A stretch of 23,741 bases of DNA, from positions 1 to 23,741 of IMG/VR virus record IMGVR_UViG_3300032523_000257; one strand, written 5' to 3'. The notes under the pieces are model-generated. The model did not search any database. It was not told the DNA's origin and saw only the letters and a program-made list of their open reading frames with translations. This document shows positions 1-7,264 of this stretch, in pieces. Origin of the DNA: a virus. The translations under genes and the position numbers were made by a program. Every line of letters starts with the position of its first letter. The first letter of the stretch is position 1.

Positions 1-642
1 GACATGGGTGGTGCTGTGTTAGCCGTCAAGACCGACGGCACACTGTGGTCGTGGGGGCAAGGCGCCTACGGCAAACTCGGCCTCGGCAACACAACCACTT
101 ACAACTCACCCAAACAGATTGGCGCACTGACAGCGTGGGCTACGGTGTCGGGCGGAAATTTCCACGCACTGGCCGTCAAGACCAACGGCACCCTCTGGTC
201 GTGGGGGGCAAACTTCTCGGGCTCGTGCGGCCTTGGCAACACCACGGCATACTCCTCGCCCGTGCAGGTCGGTGCACTGACAGCGTGGTCTAAGGTGTCG
301 GGAGGAAACGCCTACGCCTCGTTTGCCATCAAGACAGACGGCACGTTGTGGGCGTGGGGACAGGGCTCTACGGGTCGGCTGGGTCTCGGCAACACGACCG
401 ACTACTCTTCCCCCAAGCAGATTGGCGCATTGACGACGTGGTCTAAGATAGCGGGAAGCGGATACAAATTTGGGTTAGCTATTAAGACCGACGGCACGTT
501 GTGGTCGTGGGGAAGCAATGCCTACGGAAAACTTGGTCTCGGCAACCTGACCAGCTATAGTTCGCCAAAGCAGGTCGGCGCGCTGACCACGTGGTCTGTT
601 ACGTCGGGGGGCGACTTCTTTGCTGCAGGCATCTACACGTAA
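1..642 (+). CDS. RCC1-repeat beta-propeller protein, 5'-partial
   Basis: The reading frame is open from the first base of the window, and the repeat pattern is already running there, so the ATG at 4 is probably internal and the true start lies upstream. Four complete L-W-x-W-G units are visible, each followed by LGLGN, an [SN]SP[KV]Q[IV]GALT segment and an AIKTDGT-like strand, with a period of about 50 residues. This is the signature of RCC1-type propeller blades. In phages such proteins are usually found near tail or lysis genes and are presumed to bind surfaces or receptors; that role is inferred here. It is a close paralogue of the next large gene, with clear similarity at the DNA level too. 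The frame ends in TAA at 640-642. The fold is clear; the function is not. Confidence 0.85.
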   Translation, partial: DMGGAVLAVKTDGTLWSWGQGAYGKLGLGNTTTYNSPKQIGALTAWATVSGGNFHALAVKTNGTLWSWGANFSGSCGLGNTTAYSSPVQVGALTAWSKVSGGNAYASFAIKTDGTLWAWGQGSTGRLGLGNTTDYSSPKQIGALTTWSKIAGSGYKFGLAIKTDGTLWSWGSNAYGKLGLGNLTSYSSPKQVGALTTWSVTSGGDFFAAGIYT

Positions 643-645
643 GGG
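641..645 (+). promoter_or_regulatory. Shine-Dalgarno site for the 18-codon ORF
   Basis: AAGGG lies 7 bases before the ATG at 653. No comparable site precedes the ATG at 711, so this site may also serve the second RCC1 gene through coupled translation. Confidence 0.45.
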
Positions 646-652
646 CTGCTCC

Positions 653-709
653 ATGATCACCGCCACCCAAGCTGCAGCGGCCCACCGCAACCTAGACGCA
701 GTGCCGTAA
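653..709 (+). CDS. very short ORF (18 aa) between the RCC1 genes
   Basis: The ORF encodes MITATQAAAAHRNLDAVP and stops at TAA 707-709, one base before the ATG of the second RCC1 gene. A good ribosome-binding sequence (AAGGG, 641-645) sits 7 bases upstream, whereas the following gene has no obvious one. The likely roles are a leader for translational coupling, or the remnant of a small gene left after duplication of the RCC1 gene. The XhlA-like gene that follows the second RCC1 gene begins with a similar sequence (MTTATE against MITATQ), which favours a remnant of a duplicated junction. Too short for any family assignment. Confidence 0.35.
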   Translation: MITATQAAAAHRNLDAVP

Positions 710-710
710 G

Positions 711-1844
711 ATGCCCACGATTTTCACCAGAGGCGCAGCGTCTGCCAGAGGCTTTGGGCTGTTTGGTGCGGCTGCTAGTGCTTTGCAGGGTTTATGGGCT
801 TGGGGAAACGGTGCAAGCGGTCAACTTGGCCTTGGCAACATAACCAACTACTCATCACCCAAGCAAGTCGGCGCTCTGACAGATTGGAAGGTGGTAAAAG
901 CTGGAAACCTAGACCGCTCCATTGCTATCAAAGCAGACGGCGCATTGTGGGGGTGGGGGTTGGGCCAGTTTGGTGCCATTGGCCTCGGCAACACAACCAG
1001 TTACTCCTCACCCAAGCAAGTCGGCGCTCTGACAAATTGGGCTGTGGTAACGCTCGTAGGACGTTCTTCGTTGGCCGTTAAGACGGACGGTACACTGTGG
1101 GCTTGGGGGCGCAGTGACCAAGGTCAGCTCGGCCTCGGCAACCTAACTACTTACAGCTCGCCTGTACAAGTTGGCGCATTGACAGCTTGGGCCACGGTGA
1201 CAAGTGGTGGCTCCTGCTCTACGTTTGCCATCAAGACCAATGGCACCCTTTGGGCATGGGGGATAAACACCAACGGTGTTCTTGGCCTTGGCAATATAAC
1301 CAATTACTCTTCACCCGTGCAAGTTGGCGCACTGACAAATTGGGCTACTGTTTCTACTAGTAATAATCGTACGTTTGCCACAAAAACAGACGGTACGATG
1401 TGGGCGTGGGGTTATGGTTTTGCAGGTGCCCTTGGCCTTGGCAACACAACTAGTTACAGTTCTCCCAAGCAAATTGGCGCATTGACAGGTTGGTCTGTAG
1501 TGTCGTCAAATAGTGCAGGTGCGTCAGCCCTTAAGACAAACGGCACTCTCTGGTCGTGGGGGTCAGGTGTTTACGGCCAACTTGGCCTTGGCAACTTGAC
1601 TAACTATTCATTACCCGTGCAAGTTGGCGCATTGACAAGTTGGTCTATTCTTTCTTGTGGAAATACTTCTCAGTTTGCCATCAAGACCGATGGCACTCTG
1701 TGGACGTGGGGGCGAAATCAATCTGGTCAGCTTGGCCTCAGCAACTTAACTAACTACTCCTCCCCTAAGCAAGTCGGCGCGTTGACAACTTGGGTTGCTG
1801 TTTCTAGTGGGGGAACCAGCACAAGAGGGCTTAAAACTCCATGA
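711..1844 (+). CDS. seven-bladed RCC1-repeat protein
   Basis: The protein has 377 residues. A 27-residue N-terminus rich in Gly and Ala (FTRGAASARGFGLFGAAASA) precedes seven RCC1-type repeats. The [LM]-W-x-W-G motifs start near residues 28, 79, 129, 180, 230, 280 and 330, so the period is 50-51 residues. Seven repeats is the canonical blade number of RCC1, so this gene may form a complete closed propeller. No enzyme motif is seen. The position just before the lysis genes and near the tail genes suggests a virion surface or receptor-contact protein; this is inference. The repeats are also similar in DNA sequence within the gene and to the preceding gene, so unequal recombination could change blade number. 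The stop codon overlaps the next start (ATGA, 1841-1844). Confidence 0.85.
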   Translation: MPTIFTRGAASARGFGLFGAAASALQGLWAWGNGASGQLGLGNITNYSSPKQVGALTDWKVVKAGNLDRSIAIKADGALWGWGLGQFGAIGLGNTTSYSSPKQVGALTNWAVVTLVGRSSLAVKTDGTLWAWGRSDQGQLGLGNLTTYSSPVQVGALTAWATVTSGGSCSTFAIKTNGTLWAWGINTNGVLGLGNITNYSSPVQVGALTNWATVSTSNNRTFATKTDGTMWAWGYGFAGALGLGNTTSYSSPKQIGALTGWSVVSSNSAGASALKTNGTLWSWGSGVYGQLGLGNLTNYSLPVQVGALTSWSILSCGNTSQFAIKTDGTLWTWGRNQSGQLGLSNLTNYSSPKQVGALTTWVAVSSGGTSTRGLKTP

Positions 1845-2014
1845 CCACAGCAACCGAAGTCGGCAGTAAGCTATCCACGCACGAGGCGGTGTGTGCCGAA
1901 CGCTACGCCAGTATTAACGCTCGCCTCAGACGGTTGGAGAGCATCCTGCTGGCGGCGGCTGGGTCCATCATCGTCGCGCTGGGGGCTATAGCGTGGCAGG
2001 TGGCGCAGACATGA
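1841..2014 (+). CDS. XhlA-like one-TM lysis accessory protein
   Basis: The protein has 57 residues. A charged N-terminal half contains the pattern HEAVCAERYASINARLRRLE (residues 14-33), followed by one hydrophobic segment of about 18 residues (near 35-52) and a very short tail. This matches the layout of the XhlA/haemolysin-like family, membrane-anchored partners of holins in phage lysis cassettes. It overlaps the RCC1 gene at its start by four bases and the endolysin at its end by four bases (ATGA at 2011-2014), which fits coupled translation in a lysis operon. A GAGGG about 11 bases upstream is a rather distant ribosome site. The family call is from pattern recognition of a small protein and is therefore moderate. 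Confidence 0.7.
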   Translation: MTTATEVGSKLSTHEAVCAERYASINARLRRLESILLAAAGSIIVALGAIAWQVAQT

Positions 2015-2430
2015 GCCGGAAGATTGAAGACCTGCATCCGACCCTACAGGCCAAGTGCCGTGCGCACATGGCGGCGTGTGAGGAGGCGGGCATCTCTTTG
2101 ATCATCACCTCGACCTATCGCAGTCCCGAAGAGCAGGCTGTGCTGTACGCCCAAGGACGTACGACCCCCGGCAGGGTCGTCACCAAGGCTAGGCCCGGTA
2201 AGTCGATGCACAACTACCGACTGGCCTACGATGTCGTGCCACTGCGCAACGGCAAGCCCGTTTGGGGTACGACGGGCGAAGATGCTACACTCTGGCAGAA
2301 GGTGGGCGCTCTAGGCGTGGCGCAGGGGCTTGAGTGGGCAGGCAACTGGCGCACTATGCGGGAGTACCCACACTTCCAATGGACGGGCGGCTTAACGCTG
2401 GCCGAACTACAGGCGGGTAAAACACCCTAA
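2011..2430 (+). CDS. endolysin, M15-family peptidase (D,D-carboxypeptidase / L-Ala-D-Glu peptidase type)
   Basis: The protein has 139 residues and should cleave peptide cross-bridges or stem peptides of the cell wall. The zinc-site motifs of M15 peptidases are visible: SMHNYRLAYD supplies H67 and D74, and PHFQW supplies H121. STYRSPEEQ near residues 34-42 is the usual preceding substrate-site loop. The Gly common in the HxxGxAxD motif is Arg here (R70), a variant I believe occurs in other phage members. No signal peptide or membrane segment is present, so export would depend on the holin. ATG 2011 was preferred over GTG 1993 because it overlaps the upstream stop (ATGA) and has AGGTGG about 7 bases upstream. 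GTG 1993 would add six residues. Confidence 0.88.
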   Translation: MSRKIEDLHPTLQAKCRAHMAACEEAGISLIITSTYRSPEEQAVLYAQGRTTPGRVVTKARPGKSMHNYRLAYDVVPLRNGKPVWGTTGEDATLWQKVGALGVAQGLEWAGNWRTMREYPHFQWTGGLTLAELQAGKTP

Positions 2431-2442
2431 AAGGAGAACGCT

Positions 2443-2604
2443 ATGTTTGGTATTTTACGCGGTAAGAAGACCTACGTCGTGGCGGCTATGTCGATCCTCG
2501 GCGCAGGCGCGAGCTACGCCACGGGCGACGCCACGGCCATGCAGGCAGCTCAACTGGCTGTCACGGCGCTTCTGGGTGCGACCCTGCGCAGCGGCATGCG
2601 ATAA
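2443..2604 (+). CDS. small holin-like hydrophobic protein
   Basis: The protein has 53 residues and begins MFGILRGKKTYVVAAMSILG. A basic N-terminus is followed by a hydrophobic stretch (about residues 11-24), a polar turn containing TGD, and a second hydrophobic or amphipathic stretch (about 34-49) ending in RSGMR. An AAGGAG ribosome site lies 5-7 bases before the start. Size, charge pattern and the position right after the endolysin suggest a holin or holin partner. Similar small proteins are common next to phage endolysins but are seldom tested. Since the XhlA-like protein is also present, the pair may act together to breach the membrane. Confidence 0.6.
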   Translation: MFGILRGKKTYVVAAMSILGAGASYATGDATAMQAAQLAVTALLGATLRSGMR

Positions 2605-2753
2605 CAATGCGTTATGGCCGCTCAGTTTCGGTAAGTGCGCGTTGACGGCCCTAGCAGGTGACACCCTGCGTTAATTGCGCTACAAAATCGCGTTTGACGG
2701 TCGAGGCTTAGACCAGAGCTGCGGCGTCCAAATAGCCCTCTAAAAGGTGCTGT
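2605..2753 (+). other. 149-base gap between lysis and tail modules
   Basis: This is the longest non-coding stretch of the plus-strand block. It contains a 5-bp inverted repeat (GCAGG at 2654-2658, CCTGC at 2665-2669) without a T-tract, so it is not a convincing terminator. It also contains two similar boxes, CGCGTTGACGG (2638-2648) and CGCGTTTGACGG (2689-2700). Each includes TTGACG, which resembles a -35 element, but no good -10 element stands 16-18 bases downstream of either. A ribosome site AAAGGTG (2741-2747) precedes the next gene. A late promoter is possible but not shown. Confidence 0.3.
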
Positions 2754-3407
2754 ATGGCCACCACTACGACTTTTACAACGCTGAAAGACGACGTGCAGCG
2801 CTACTTGGAGCGCGGCGATAGCTTTGCGGCAGACCCCGTGTTCTTTGAGCAGCTCCCGCGCCTCATTAATTTGGCCGAGCGCCGCATCGCGCGCGAGCTT
2901 AAAATCCAAGGCTTTATCAACGTCGTCACGGGCACCATGGCGGCGGGGCAGTCGGTCTACCCGAAGCCGGATCGTTGGCGCGACACCGTCAGCTTCAACA
3001 TCGGTACGGGCACCACCAACGACACCCGCACTTTCCTGTTCATCCGCGACTACGAGTACATGCGCACGTACTGGCCCGACGCTACGCAAGAAGAGCAGCC
3101 GGTGTTCTACGGGGACTACAACTACGGAAACTGGTTGGTCGTGCCGACGCCGGACGACGCCTACCCCTTCGAAGTGCTGTTCTACGAGCTGCCCGTCCTA
3201 CTGGACGAGGAGAACCAGACAAACTGGCTCACCGAGTACGCGCCGCAGATACTGCTGTACGCCACGCTGCTGGAGGCCACTCCCTTTCTCAAGAACGACG
3301 AGCGTATCCCGGTGTGGCAGCAGATGTACGACCGCGCGGCAGCTATGCTGAACGGCGAAGACCTCGCCAAAATTCTTGATCGCTCCGCCGTTCGCAAGGA
3401 GGCCTAG
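2754..3407 (+). CDS. head-tail adaptor-like protein (SU10 adaptor type)
   Basis: The protein has 217 residues. The early segment LPRLINLAERRIARELKIQG and the later WLTEYAPQILLYATLLEATPFL, followed by a helix with MYDRAAAMLNGED, resemble phage adaptor proteins of the SU10 type. These are helical proteins that form a ring below the portal and connect it to the tail nozzle. A beta-rich centre (about residues 55-150) holds an RDYEYMRTYWPD stretch. The length fits the family, about 200 residues. The protein lies two genes upstream of the nozzle candidate, as expected in short-tailed phages. Start is ATG 2754 with AAAGGTG upstream. The family is assigned from memory of its pattern, without alignment. 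Confidence 0.65.
   Translation: MATTTTFTTLKDDVQRYLERGDSFAADPVFFEQLPRLINLAERRIARELKIQGFINVVTGTMAAGQSVYPKPDRWRDTVSFNIGTGTTNDTRTFLFIRDYEYMRTYWPDATQEEQPVFYGDYNYGNWLVVPTPDDAYPFEVLFYELPVLLDEENQTNWLTEYAPQILLYATLLEATPFLKNDERIPVWQQMYDRAAAMLNGEDLAKILDRSAVRKEA
3396..3402 (+). promoter_or_regulatory. strong Shine-Dalgarno site of the tail fibre gene
   Basis: AAGGAGG, a near-perfect anti-16S match, lies 5 bases before ATG 3408 and inside the end of the adaptor gene. It fixes the start of the tail fibre and suggests high expression. Confidence 0.6.
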
Positions 3408-5414
3408 ATGCCTAATTCCTACACGCAGGTTTTTGGCGGAAACACCATCTACCCGTCCGACGTCTCGTATCTCGCGCTCACGCTGACCGCCAACATCACG
3501 CTGGAGTGGCCCCTTGAGGCCAGCACGGGCAACAACGTCGTCGCCCGCATCCTCGATGTTACCTCCAACGGCGCGTTTTCCATCAGCATGCCGAACGCCA
3601 CGCAGGCGGGCGTTGGCCAGACCATCCTGTTTAATAACGTCGCGGCCACCACCTTCACGGTGAAGAGCTACACCGGCACCACGCTCATCAGCATCCCCAG
3701 CGGCACGCAGTGGGAGCTGTATCTGACAGACAACACCACCACGACGGGAACGTGGCGCGCGTTCCAGTTCGGGGCGGCTACGACAAGCGCACAAGCCGCC
3801 GCGCTGGCCGGGTACGGTCTCGTAGCGCAGGGCGCTACGTTGGCGCAGTCGGAACCGGTTACGGTGTTCAACACCAGCTACACGTTCGGCGCGGCAGACC
3901 GAGCGGGCGCGTATGTATGGGACGGGGGCTTGGGTACGGTCACGCTGCCTGCCGCATCGACGGCGGGCAATGACTGGTTCGTCTCCCTGCGCAACGACGG
4001 CACGGGAAACCTGACCCTTACCGCCGCAGGCAGCGACCTGATCAACGGCGCGGCCACCCTTGTCCTACGCCCCGCCGACAGCGCCACCGTCGTCACTGAC
4101 GGCGTCTCGTTCTGGACAATCGGACTGGGGCAAGACCCGGTATTTGCCTTCGACTACACGTCGATCAGCATAACCAGTCAAACGTCGCCGTACACGCTTA
4201 GCGGCGCAGAACTTAACCGCATCGCGTACCAGTTTGTCGGCGTCCTCACCGCCAACATGATTGTCTACGTGCCCGCGACAACGCAGCAGTATTGGGTCGC
4301 GAACGACACGACCGGCGGCTCCTTCACGCTGAGCATTGGGACGTCTACGCAGGCCGCGCCACTCACCGTCACGCGCGGATCGCGCGGCATCTACTACTGC
4401 GACGGGACGAGCGTCCTCAAGGCCGACACCGCCTCCATCGCCGTACCAATAGCCGTTAGTGATGGCGGCACTGGGTCTACGACCGCGTCAGGGGCGCGTG
4501 TAAACCTCGGCGGCACGTCCGTGGGCATCGCGGTCTTCACGGCGGCAACTACGGCGGCGGCGCAGACGGCCATCGGCCTGACCGTCCCCTTTACCGCTGC
4601 TCAAGGCGGAACGGGCCTGACGGCCTCCGGCACCGTCGGCAACGTACTCACGTCTACCGGCTCTGCGTGGGTGTCATCGGCTCCCGTCGCTGGCGGCACG
4701 GTCACCAGCGTCGGTGTCGGCGGCGGCACGACGGGCCTGACGACCTCGGGCGGGCCGATCACCACAAGCGGCTCGATCACTCTCGCAGGGACGCTGATCC
4801 CGGCGAACGGAGGCACCGGACAAACTTCCTACACGAACGGCGAGTTGTTGATCGGCAACACCACCGGCAACACCTTGACCAAGGCGTCGCTGACGGCAGG
4901 CAGCGGCATATCAATCACGCCCGGTACTGGTTCTATTACTCTTGCGCTGGACTACACTGCGACCAGCCCGTGGACGGGCAAGCAGACGTTCACCGGCTCG
5001 ACCAGTGTCTTGGCGGCAAAGCTCGTCAACGCCCTAGAGACAGCCACGATCAGTGCCATAGCGGCGACGGGCACCATTAACTACGACATCACAACGCAGA
5101 GCGTCCTCTACTACACGACCAACGCCTCGGCTAACTGGACGACGAACCTGCGCGCCTCCTCCGGCACGACGCTGAACACGGCAATGGCGACGGGTGAGAG
5201 TATTACGGCGGCCTTCCTCGTCACTCAAGGGGCTACCGCGTACTACAACAGTGCCGTGCAGGTGGACGGCACAACGGTCGGCGTCACGATAAAGTGGCAG
5301 AGCGCGGTGCCTACGGCGGGCAACGCCTCCGGTATCGACGTCTACACTTACACCGTCATTAAAACCGCAGCCTCCACGTTCACCGTCCTCGCCTCTGTCA
5401 CCCCCTTCGTGTAA
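3408..5414 (+). CDS. tail fibre / receptor-binding protein
   Basis: The protein has 668 residues. The N-terminal half contains three similar beta domains of roughly 85-100 residues (about 25-122, 157-242 and 258-341), each ending in an LYLTDN-, VVTDGVSFW- or YYCDGTSV-like strand. Next come three GGTG turns (353, 400 and 468), in the contexts DGGTGSTTASGA, QGGTGLTASG and NGGTGQTSYTNG, which are typical of trimeric phage fibres. A Gly/Thr-rich section with TSTGSAWVSSAPVAGG follows. The last 130 residues (LYYTTNASANWTTNLRASSG, then MATGESIT) resemble a C-terminal domain I recall from marine phage fibres. The start follows a strong AAGGAGG, and the TAA overlaps the next ATG by one base. The receptor is unknown. 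Confidence 0.75.
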   Translation: MPNSYTQVFGGNTIYPSDVSYLALTLTANITLEWPLEASTGNNVVARILDVTSNGAFSISMPNATQAGVGQTILFNNVAATTFTVKSYTGTTLISIPSGTQWELYLTDNTTTTGTWRAFQFGAATTSAQAAALAGYGLVAQGATLAQSEPVTVFNTSYTFGAADRAGAYVWDGGLGTVTLPAASTAGNDWFVSLRNDGTGNLTLTAAGSDLINGAATLVLRPADSATVVTDGVSFWTIGLGQDPVFAFDYTSISITSQTSPYTLSGAELNRIAYQFVGVLTANMIVYVPATTQQYWVANDTTGGSFTLSIGTSTQAAPLTVTRGSRGIYYCDGTSVLKADTASIAVPIAVSDGGTGSTTASGARVNLGGTSVGIAVFTAATTAAAQTAIGLTVPFTAAQGGTGLTASGTVGNVLTSTGSAWVSSAPVAGGTVTSVGVGGGTTGLTTSGGPITTSGSITLAGTLIPANGGTGQTSYTNGELLIGNTTGNTLTKASLTAGSGISITPGTGSITLALDYTATSPWTGKQTFTGSTSVLAAKLVNALETATISAIAATGTINYDITTQSVLYYTTNASANWTTNLRASSGTTLNTAMATGESITAAFLVTQGATAYYNSAVQVDGTTVGVTIKWQSAVPTAGNASGIDVYTYTVIKTAASTFTVLASVTPFV

Positions 5415-7036
5415 TGGCCTCCAAACTCATCCAGATAAAGTCGGAACCGGGTATCAAGCGCGACGGTACGCGCCTAGAGGGCGGCGGCTATACCGACGGG
5501 CAGTGGGTCCGCTGGCAGCGGGGCTTGCCGCGCAAGATCGGCGGCTATCGCTCCATTAACAAGTTTCTTCAGGGCCTCGTGCGCGAGCTTAATGCGTACA
5601 CGCAGGACAACCTGACTTACGTCCACGCCGGGTCATCCAGCTTGGTCGAGCGCTTCTACATAGACAACACGAACAACACGAGCATCATCGTCGACCGCAC
5701 GCCTGCCGGGCTCACTGTCGACGACGGCAACATGTGGCAGTTCGACGTGGCCACCCTGCTGTCCGGCGGCATCCCGTCGCCCCTCCTTATTGCGCAGGTC
5801 GCGCCCAATCTGGATTGCATCTGCAACAGCACCGGCGGGGAGCTGTACTACGGGGACTTGTTCGCCACGACGCCGCTGGTGCCCATAACGCTACCGACCG
5901 GCGGCAGTGCCACCGGCGGCATCGTATCCGTCCAGCCGTACACCTTCTTCTACGGGGACAATGGTTACATCGCGTTCTCCGTGGCGGGCGACCCTACGGA
6001 CTTTGTCGGCTCGGGCTCGGGCTCCGTAAACGCCGCCTCGCAGAAAGTCGTGCGGGGCTATGCGGTGCGCGGCGGCGCGGGAAACTCCCCCTCCGCGCTG
6101 TTCTGGACGGCGGATGCGCTGATCCGCGCCACCTTTGTCGGCGGCGCAGAAGTGTTTCAGTTCGACACCATATCTGCGCAAACCTCCATCCTCGGCGCGA
6201 ACACGGTCATTGAGTACGACGGCGTGTTCTATTGGTGCGGCGTGGACCGCTTCCTGATGTTCAACGGCGTCGTTCGCGAAGTGCCTAACCTGTTCAATTT
6301 GAACTTCTTCTTTGACAATCTTAACTACTCCTGCCGCCAAAAGGTGTTTGTCCTAAAGGTTCCCAAGTACGGGGAAATCTGGTGGTGCTTCCCGAAGGGG
6401 TCTGCGACCGAGCCTGATCACGCCGTGATATACAATGTGCGCGAAGGCACGTGGTACGACACCGCGCTGGCCAACGGGGGCCGCTCTGCGGCTCAGTTCC
6501 CTACGGTGTTCCGCCGCCCCCTGATGACGGGCTCGGTGCCGTCCATAACCGCCACCTCCTACCGCATAACGGAGGCCGAGGACGCGCGGATCACCGAGGA
6601 AGGCAACCTGCGCGTGACGGAGGACAGCAACGTCTCCCGGTACAAGTTGTGGGTCCACGAGATCGGTATGGACGAGGTGGACGGCCAAGCCGTGCAGCCT
6701 ATCCAGTCGTATTTTGAGACGGGCGACATCGCGCTGCCGCTCTTGGACGGCACAAACCGCTCTCTGCAGGTGGTGATGGTCGAGCCGGATTTCGTGCAGA
6801 CCGGCGACATGACCCTGCAAATCCAAGGGAACGCAAACGCCCGCGCCAACACGGTGAGCGGAGATGCGGTGACCTTTGCGGACACCGCATCAACGGCCAC
6901 AGAACAGGTGCTCTATTTCAAAACGCAGCGCAGGCAGTTGCGCTTCCGGTTCGAGAGCAATGTCATTGGGGGCGACTATCAAATGGGCCACGTCTTTGCG
7001 CACGTCCAGCCCGGCGACGGGACGACCCTCGGATGA
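5414..7036 (+). CDS. tail nozzle / DNA-stabilisation protein (P22 gp10, SU10 nozzle type)
   Basis: The protein has 540 residues. The N-terminus SEPGIKRDGTRLEGGGYTDG followed by WVRWQRGLPRKIGGY is the characteristic opening of this family. The centre is beta-rich with propeller-like WD/YG strands (for example FYWCGVDRFLMFNG and EIWWCFPKGS), and the C-terminal part (SYFETGDIALPLLDGTNRSL) is also family-like. Such proteins form the hexameric nozzle below the adaptor and close the tail channel to hold in packaged DNA. Its place after the adaptor and fibre genes fits. ATG 5414 shares one base with the fibre stop. The TGA at 7034-7036 overlaps the next start as ATGA. Confidence 0.75.
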   Translation: MASKLIQIKSEPGIKRDGTRLEGGGYTDGQWVRWQRGLPRKIGGYRSINKFLQGLVRELNAYTQDNLTYVHAGSSSLVERFYIDNTNNTSIIVDRTPAGLTVDDGNMWQFDVATLLSGGIPSPLLIAQVAPNLDCICNSTGGELYYGDLFATTPLVPITLPTGGSATGGIVSVQPYTFFYGDNGYIAFSVAGDPTDFVGSGSGSVNAASQKVVRGYAVRGGAGNSPSALFWTADALIRATFVGGAEVFQFDTISAQTSILGANTVIEYDGVFYWCGVDRFLMFNGVVREVPNLFNLNFFFDNLNYSCRQKVFVLKVPKYGEIWWCFPKGSATEPDHAVIYNVREGTWYDTALANGGRSAAQFPTVFRRPLMTGSVPSITATSYRITEAEDARITEEGNLRVTEDSNVSRYKLWVHEIGMDEVDGQAVQPIQSYFETGDIALPLLDGTNRSLQVVMVEPDFVQTGDMTLQIQGNANARANTVSGDAVTFADTASTATEQVLYFKTQRRQLRFRFESNVIGGDYQMGHVFAHVQPGDGTTLG

Positions 7037-7263
7037 TCAACCCAGTCAATATGACCTTACGCGATTGGGCAGATAGCGTTATATTAGCTATCGGTGATGC
7101 TCGGTCCTTCGGGAAACTGATGGACGAAGAGCGTTGGCAAGACTGGGCCATGAGTTTCGTTCGCACGACGAACTTTACGCAACAGCTTGTACCCGATCCA
7201 TACCAGTTCTCTGATTGGCGCGAGTGGGCACAGCGGGCGTACCCGATGCTAGAGGCAGGCTAA
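7033..7263 (+). CDS. small conserved-looking phage protein, unknown
   Basis: The protein has 76 residues, rich in Trp (W12, W35, W38, W62 and W65). It contains MTLRDWADSVIL and the terminal FSDWREWAQRAYPML. No transmembrane segment or enzyme motif is seen. Repeated D-W and E-W pairs in short amphipathic helices suggest a small helical scaffold or tail-assembly protein. I associate similar small proteins with the position just after the nozzle gene in environmental podoviruses, but cannot name a family. It is translationally coupled to the nozzle gene (ATGA, 7033-7036). A purine-rich AGAGGCAGG near its end would serve the next gene. Confidence 0.65.
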   Translation: MINPVNMTLRDWADSVILAIGDARSFGKLMDEERWQDWAMSFVRTTNFTQQLVPDPYQFSDWREWAQRAYPMLEAG

Positions 7264-7264
7264 C

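Noticed and set aside
1993-2010. GTG 1993 as the endolysin start, adding six residues
   Set aside because: ATG 2011 overlaps the upstream stop as ATGA and has a well-spaced AGGTGG; the added residues look unrelated to the domain.
2607-2645. 12-codon ORF after the holin-like gene
   Set aside because: Too short, with no ribosome site and no following coupled gene.
2654-2669. Hairpin as a terminator after the lysis genes
   Set aside because: Only 5 base pairs and no T-tract.
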